Shown: positions 58,823-64,000 of the stretch, piece by piece | Layout: every line of letters starts with the position of its first letter | Numbering within the stretch: the first letter of the stretch is position 1 | Assembly (NCBI RefSeq): GCF_022458985.1 | Contig: NC_061776.1 | Span: 2,641,075 to 2,705,074, forward strand | DNA: 64,000 nt | Reading direction: 5' to 3' | DNA from: Mugil cephalus | Taxonomy: Eukaryota > Chordata > Actinopteri > Mugiliformes > Mugilidae | The notes under the pieces: generated by a model | What the model was told of the DNA's origin: nothing | Database searches by the model: none | What the model saw: only the letters and a program-made list of their open reading frames with translations | Made by a program: the position numbers and the translations under genes

Positions 58823-60430
58823 CTGTTTTCGCTCCCTTTTTCTCTCCATCAGATCTCATCACTTCATCTCATTCATCACTTTCATCAGTTTTCAGTAAAT
58901 GTTGTTGAAATGTTCTTCTTTGTAATCTGTATCTAATCATTCACTGTTGATTGTTTGTCCTGTAAAAGAAACACATATATTCACATAGAAATCTGCTCTT
59001 ATGACATGTTCATTCTCTAGTCGTCTAGTTTTTTTTCCCAAACTTTTAACTGTGACTTGTATAATAATGAAAATGAAGCTGAATCATCATCAGTTTCCAG
59101 CTGTTTCTTCTGCTCTTGAGTTTTTTCTTTCTAATAAATGCAAACTCCCCCAGTCTGCTCTTTTGTTTCACTGGACACACTCAATAAACACTTTTTTTAT
59201 TCTTTAATTTTGTCTTAATAAAGCAAGTCAAATACTTTAGCTGGAAATATTAGTGACTGTTGGATGTGATGTCTATGAACCCTGTTGAATGAAGCACAGA
59301 CTGCACTGATAAAAAATTAAGCTTGAATTTAATTTCCTGAGAAATGGGGGTTTCATGTGGTTAAAAAGGTGAACTCATGGTGAATTACAACTGATTGGGA
59401 CATTCAGACTCTTTTGTCAACTATAACTCATGGAAATAATGAGACTTGAGGTGAACCAACATGGACGCCTGCTTCACAACAACAGCATGACTTGTTTATA
59501 ATCGGGGGTTTTTGTGTCTCTGTCCTCAGGGGACGTTTGTGTTCGATTCTGATTAATGATAAAGAACGGGAAGCATCATTGTTTCATATAGAAGTTGAAA
59601 TCTTCTCATTGGATAAATTAAACTCTTTGCAGGCAGAGTTCAACTTCTTTAAAGTTTATATTCATCAGAGAGAGAAAGAGGATGAAAGATTTTAAAGACA
59701 AACACAACAAGTAATTAGTTTCTTTTAATTGGAAAAACCTTTTTAACATGAAAAAAAACTGGTTTCTAATTTTATAATGCACAAAAATGTGTTTCTTGTC
59801 TCTCATTTGAAGAACACAGGTGTTTTCCTGGAACGAATCTTTAACCAGAGCTGGTGTTGAAACTGTCATTAAAGTGAAAAGCCACAGCTAACGGTGTGGA
59901 GGCTGCAGAGCACAAACCCACACAGCCCGTCTGCTGCAGGAAGGAAGTCTGATTGGCTGTCAGCAGTTTGTTTTCTGTCCTAATAACCACTGAGAACAGA
60001 TTCATATCTGCTTCTGTACACACTCACTGCCACCCCTCCCTTTCTCTTGTTTACTGTAAAACTTTTGTTCCTATCCACCTTTTTTCCTGCCAACATAATG
60101 AATCATTAAACAAGAAAAAAAACTTTATTTTATAGTTGTGTTTTAATAGTACAGAATAATGGACAAACATTGTATTTGTATAAGAAAAAGAAACAGAAAT
60201 CAAACATGTCTTTTATTAAATGCCGGAACATCTAAAAGGAAATTAATTCTTCAACTGGTTTGATATTTAAAAGTGACAATTAAGAGTTTTGATAAAGAAA
60301 CTCTGATAAATCTTTATTACTCAACATTACAATCAAAATATCACGACTAACATTTACTGAAAACTGATGAAAGTGATGAATGAGATGAAGTGATGAGATG
60401 TGATGGAGAGAAAAGAGGAGCAGAAAACAG
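58823..60430. other. Centre of the D/E palindrome: shared 3' flanks
   Basis: Equivalent to 27824-29424. Holds the 3' UTR and AATAAA signals of cassette D (about 59130-59225). Compared with 456-1827 it has many one-base indels, especially in homopolymers. No gene recognised. Confidence 0.6.
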
Positions 60431-61253
60431 TCAGTCAGCATGTGTGGAGCTGGTGGACGGTCCCTTGTTTGTGAGGCTCGTCAGCAGAGAGAGTCCACAG
60501 CAGTACACCAGACTCTTTACTACACACTGTGTACAGCAGACAGAAACACTTCACCCTGCACTAGAGACTGGAAGGACACTGACAGACACACACACACAGA
60601 TATGAATTAGTGCAAGTGTCAGATTGATCCTGTAAAGTTGTTCTAGTGTCCTCAATTGGACATTGGAGCTGTCCATGCAGAGAGGCAGCGGTGATCTTTA
60701 CAGTGATGTTGCTGCAGAGCTGCCAGGTCTGCTGGCTCTCTCTCTGGAGGACAGGAGGCTGCTGGAGCTGGAACCCCCGAAACAGAAAGGAGTCAAATGT
60801 TTGGAGCTGCAGTGACAAATGTCAGTCCTCTGCTCCTCTGATCTCTTTGACAGCGTCTCCACATGAAGCTGAACCACTGCTGGACACAGTCACCAAGCCT
60901 TCATTACCTTGATGTGTTTGGGCCTCCACTCCGTCCTCCACTCTGTCCTCCATAGTGGCGTTCACTGTGCCCCCCTCATGCTTGATGTAGCATTGGTATC
61001 TATATATGTACAGATCATTTCTATCCACCAGTCTGATGGAGGCTCTGTGTCCTGACTCTCTGAGCTCCAGCTGATCTCCCTGAGCAGAGGTCAGATCCTC
61101 CAGAGAGCCGCCCTTCTTCTGTCTTTTCCCAGAGAAACTGGACCACAGGAGGAAACATGGATGAGGCCAGACACAGCAGGGAGCTCTTCCCTCCTGGTTG
61201 GGTCTGGATGCTGCTGGGTACACCCCTCACCACGGGCTTCACTACCAGCTTAT
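60431..61253 (-). pseudogene. TRGC: T-cell receptor gamma constant gene, cassette E (disrupted)
   Basis: Exon 1 (61253-60908) begins DKLVVKPVV but shifts frame within about 12 codons. Three or more one-base indels are seen (near 61224, 61193 and 61131). The second half (LEDLTSAQGDQLELRESG, CYIKHEGG, then two VEDR-like units) is in good frame. Exon 2 (60776-60702) is 75 nt and keeps the hinge cysteine (AASCPPE), but its acceptor reads TTTCGG, not TTTCAG. Exon 3 (60578-60431) has an inserted base and a two-base loss, so the membrane helix is broken. Likely a pseudogene, though part may be low sequence quality. Confidence 0.75.
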
Positions 61254-61379
61254 CTGAAGTTTGACAGCACACAACACATTGACCCGTCAACCAGCAGCTT
61301 ACAGCACTGGTCTGGATTCAGCCTGATCCTGGAAACTACATGACTCTGTCACTAAACTACTCATCAATACACAACAAAC

Positions 61380-61635
61380 ATCCCAAACCCGCATTAATGT
61401 TTCCAGCAGTCTGAGCTACAGTAGCTCGTCTGTTTGGATCGGACCACAAGGTCAATGATCCTCTGCTGCCCATTGACCACCCTGTCTCTGGTTCTTGTCC
61501 TTCCTTAGACCCCTTTTGATAGATACTGATCACTTTAGACCCGGAAAACCCCACAAGAGCTGCAGTTCTGGAGATGCTCTGAAACCAGTCGTCTAACCAC
61601 TTCAACGGTCATAATGTTATGGCTGATCAGTGTAC
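61380..61635 (-). mobile_element. Tc1-like transposon 5' fragment in the cassette E J-C intron
   Basis: Same truncated transposase start as in the other cassettes, ending at GGTCATAATGTTATGGCTGA. Confidence 0.75.
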
Positions 61636-63117
61636 ATATTCAGTATATATTATAACTGTCTTCATGTAAATTTCTGTTTCTAAAATAACTGATGCTACAT
61701 AAAATAAATGAATAAATCAGAACAGAATAAAGTAGTTGATCAATCATCAGTTGTATAATCAAACCTGCTCCCAGTAGAACAAACACACACTGGACAATCA
61801 CAACACAAACTGGAATATCCTTAATACATTTGGAATAACTTCTGTTTGTACATCCTTTATTCTTTCATATACAATATACATTTATGCATATGTAAATAGG
61901 ATTTCTATTGGATTAAAATTTCTATTTTATTTAATACTTTATTCCTTTTTATATTTCCTCTGTGCTCTGTCCTCAAACTGTCTACTGCAACGCTGCAAAT
62001 TTCCCTATGGTGGAATAAATAAAGGATTATCTTATTTTATCTTGATCAAATGACATTAATACAATGTTATAAGACTTCAGCTGCTTAATTTATTTTATTT
62101 TATTTTATTTTATTTTATTAATTAGAAAGGCCTTTCAGAATAAGATGTCATCTGGATAGCAGCATTTGTTTCTCCAAAACCTCTACATAAGTTTCAGTGT
62201 TAATAGTGGGTTCACAAATGTCACAAACACTCAACACTGGTTTTCATTTGATGTTATTATTTGGTCCAAACGTCGTTCACAGAACAGTGAAAAATCTTGC
62301 CTCCAACACCATTCATTTCTAATTAACCTAATCAGCTGTGACATGAAAATAAAATAAGCAACTATTCCTTTAAAAAGGAAAATATTTTATTTATTTGTTA
62401 TATTTTTTAAAAAAAACAACAACAAAAACAACAAATACTTAAATAACAAATCCGTGAATTCTGTTTACAGTTGTACGTTTGTCATTTCAGTGATTACAAC
62501 ATGTATTGAATATTACACATTTAAGAGCACAGACTTTAATCACTAATAAAACTCATCAATATACAAGTTTGTGTCAGTCATGTTCAAATGATTAAATACT
62601 TTATGCTGGTGATTGTAATAAAACATAGTTTGAGTTAATTATATTTATTCTAACATCACATTCACTTAATGTTTTTCTTCTTTTTCTATTAAAACATCAT
62701 CAATTAAAGACACATTTACATCATATAAATATTAACTGACAGAGATTAGATCTGACAAGCTTTTAACTTTCAGAAATGATCCAGTTCAATCGATAGACAC
62801 TTCAAAACAATCTGAAATAGTTGAACATCAAATATCATCTTGTTTACACAGAATTACTGGGGACGATCAAATCCTAAATGTTTGTAACGTCACTATAATT
62901 TACAGAAATAAAGAATAACTTTAGTTGTTGAGTGAGATTTCAACATGTTTTCAGAAGTGATTGAGCTTTTCTTATGTAACAAAGGCTGCAGGATTTAATT
63001 CTCTAATAATTTAGGAAAAAACTAACATGTAAAACCTGAAGCAGCACAAACTGACTTTAAACACGTTTTCAGCTTCTAAAATAAAACAAGTGAAGGAAAA
63101 GAAATGTTTGTTCTTAC
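61636..63117. other. J-C intron of cassette E
   Basis: Conserved intron with a short TTTTA array at 62089-62118. No gene recognised. Confidence 0.6.
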
Positions 63118-63156
63118 CTGTTACAATGAGTTTAGTTCCAGAGCCAAAGGTATCCA
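63118..63156 (-). CDS. TRGJ: TRG joining segment, cassette E
   Basis: Encodes DTFGSGTKLIVT, 39 nt, identical to the cassette A segment except that FGxG is intact. Phase-1 donor GTAAG. The V segment(s) that would serve it must lie beyond the right edge of the window. Confidence 0.9.
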
Positions 63157-63184
63157 CACAGTGAAAAAGACTAATACAAAAACC
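63157..63184 (-). other. 12-RSS of the cassette E J segment
   Basis: In gene direction: nonamer GGTTTTTGT (63184-63176), 12-base spacer, heptamer CACTGTG (63163-63157). Confidence 0.92.
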
Positions 63185-63364
63185 TGTGTGCCGTTGAGAG
63201 AGTCAGCTGAGGTGAAGGAGTCAAAAGAGGAAGTGGGATCATATTTCAGCTCCTTGATGTGTTTCTCTATTGTTCAGATCTACATGACTGTCTCTTCTTC
63301 TCTTTTCTTTTCTCCACACTAGCAGCATGGCTCTGATGTTAATGTCAGGGGTTGGTCGTCCACT

Positions 63365-64000
63365 ACTTTATGGGTGTGTCATCAGCGCCTTAGAGACAGC
63401 TCATCCTGATGACGTTATTATCACTAAGGGGGACTTCAATCAGGGCAGGGTACAGACTCTATTCCCCAAATACTACAACATGGGACATGTTGCAAGAATA
63501 ACACCTTAGTCATGTCCAAAAGTAACATACGGGTGCATACAGGGCTGCACACTCCCCCCAAATTCAGACACTTGGACCACATCTCTTTGTTACTGTACCA
63601 GCCTACAGACCCAAAAAGTTTAATCTCTGGAGCACCCTGCAGGACTGTTTTTCTAGGACAGACTGGGGTGTGTTTAAAGCTGCAGCCACAGTGGGAGACC
63701 TTCTGTTAGCACACCGGACTAACGCTGAGTATGGACTGGATACATCAGCACTTGTGTTTGTCCAATATTGTACACCCACGACCAACCCACAACACAGACA
63801 GACTGAGGAGATGTAATTTTTCCCTGAGGAAGGAGAGAGCCCTGATCAGCTGCTGTTCACACAGGGACTTTGCGTACCCAGGGGTCCACATCATTGAAGA
63901 CCTCACCTGGACACTGAATACCACACAGCTGGTCAAGAAGGCTCAACAGTGACTCTAATTCTTGAGGACACTGAGGAAGTTCAGCATGATGCCTTAGATC
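63365..64000 (+). mobile_element. Non-LTR retrotransposon remnant beside the J of cassette E
   Basis: Inverted equivalent of 23786-24700. A short endonuclease-like phrase (GDFNQG) is followed by stop-broken sequence and then VHIIEDLTWTLNTTQLVKKAQQ, a C-terminal LINE ORF2 phrase. It runs off the window. The RT core is missing, as in cassette B, so the internal deletion happened before the cassettes were copied. Confidence 0.6.

Overview
The window looks like teleost fish germline DNA. It is AT-rich and intron-bearing, full of fish-type retrotransposons, Tc1-like and Penelope-like elements and microsatellites, and has one 500-base run of N. Its organising content is a T-cell receptor gamma (TRG) locus. 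The gamma call rests on four things: single Ig-type V exons with 23-type recombination signals (RSS); J segments with 12-type RSS and an FGSGT motif; constant genes split into Ig domain, connecting-peptide and transmembrane exons; and a transmembrane helix with the lysine-bearing 'LIVKSLVY' core seen in gamma chains. No D segments or immunoglobulin genes were seen.

Layout. Five V-J-C cassettes alternate in orientation, so neighbouring cassettes are inverted copies. Cassette A (minus): V1 10.4-10.8 kb, J 4.66-4.70 kb, C 2.63-1.83 kb. Cassette B (plus): V2 14.6-15.05 kb, V3 21.0-21.5 kb (broken), J 24.93 kb, C 26.99-27.8 kb (broken). Cassette C (minus): V4 40.9-41.3 kb, a V fragment at 34.8 kb, J 32.2 kb, C 30.26-29.4 kb (frameshifted). 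Cassette D (plus): V5 46.0-46.4 kb, V6 52.2-52.6 kb, J 56.0 kb, C 58.0-58.8 kb (frameshifted late). Cassette E (minus, V outside the window): J 63.1 kb, C 61.25-60.4 kb (broken). The first 450 bases are the leftover of a sixth, plus-strand cassette whose J and C are deleted. C genes meet tail to tail (centres near 28.6 and 59.6 kb) and V genes head to head (near 12.7 and 43.6 kb).

In function, a V (23-RSS) joins a J (12-RSS), and the J exon is spliced about 1.9-2.0 kb to a three-exon C gene to give a membrane gamma chain that would pair with delta. Within a cassette joining would be deletional; between cassettes of opposite orientation it would be inversional. Only the cassette A constant gene is open through all exons, but its J has lost the first FGxG glycine. 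Many of the breaks elsewhere are single-base indels, so consensus errors must be excluded before calling pseudogenes.

Mobile elements fill the spacers: a gag-less Ty3/Gypsy element with both LTRs and a 5-bp target duplication (6.08-8.91 kb); a pair of inverted Penelope-like elements inside one shared 13-bp duplication (36.77-39.30 kb); an L2-like LINE (48.2-51.6 kb); a hAT-like repeat (47.54-48.15 kb); two Gypsy integrase remnants; and Tc1-like fragments that recur at fixed places in every cassette and so pre-date cassette duplication. Two features stand out. Every V segment carries an extra cysteine in CDR1 and another two residues after the canonical second cysteine, suggesting a germline CDR1-CDR3 disulfide. 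The C genes differ in hinge length through a 12-bp tandem repeat.
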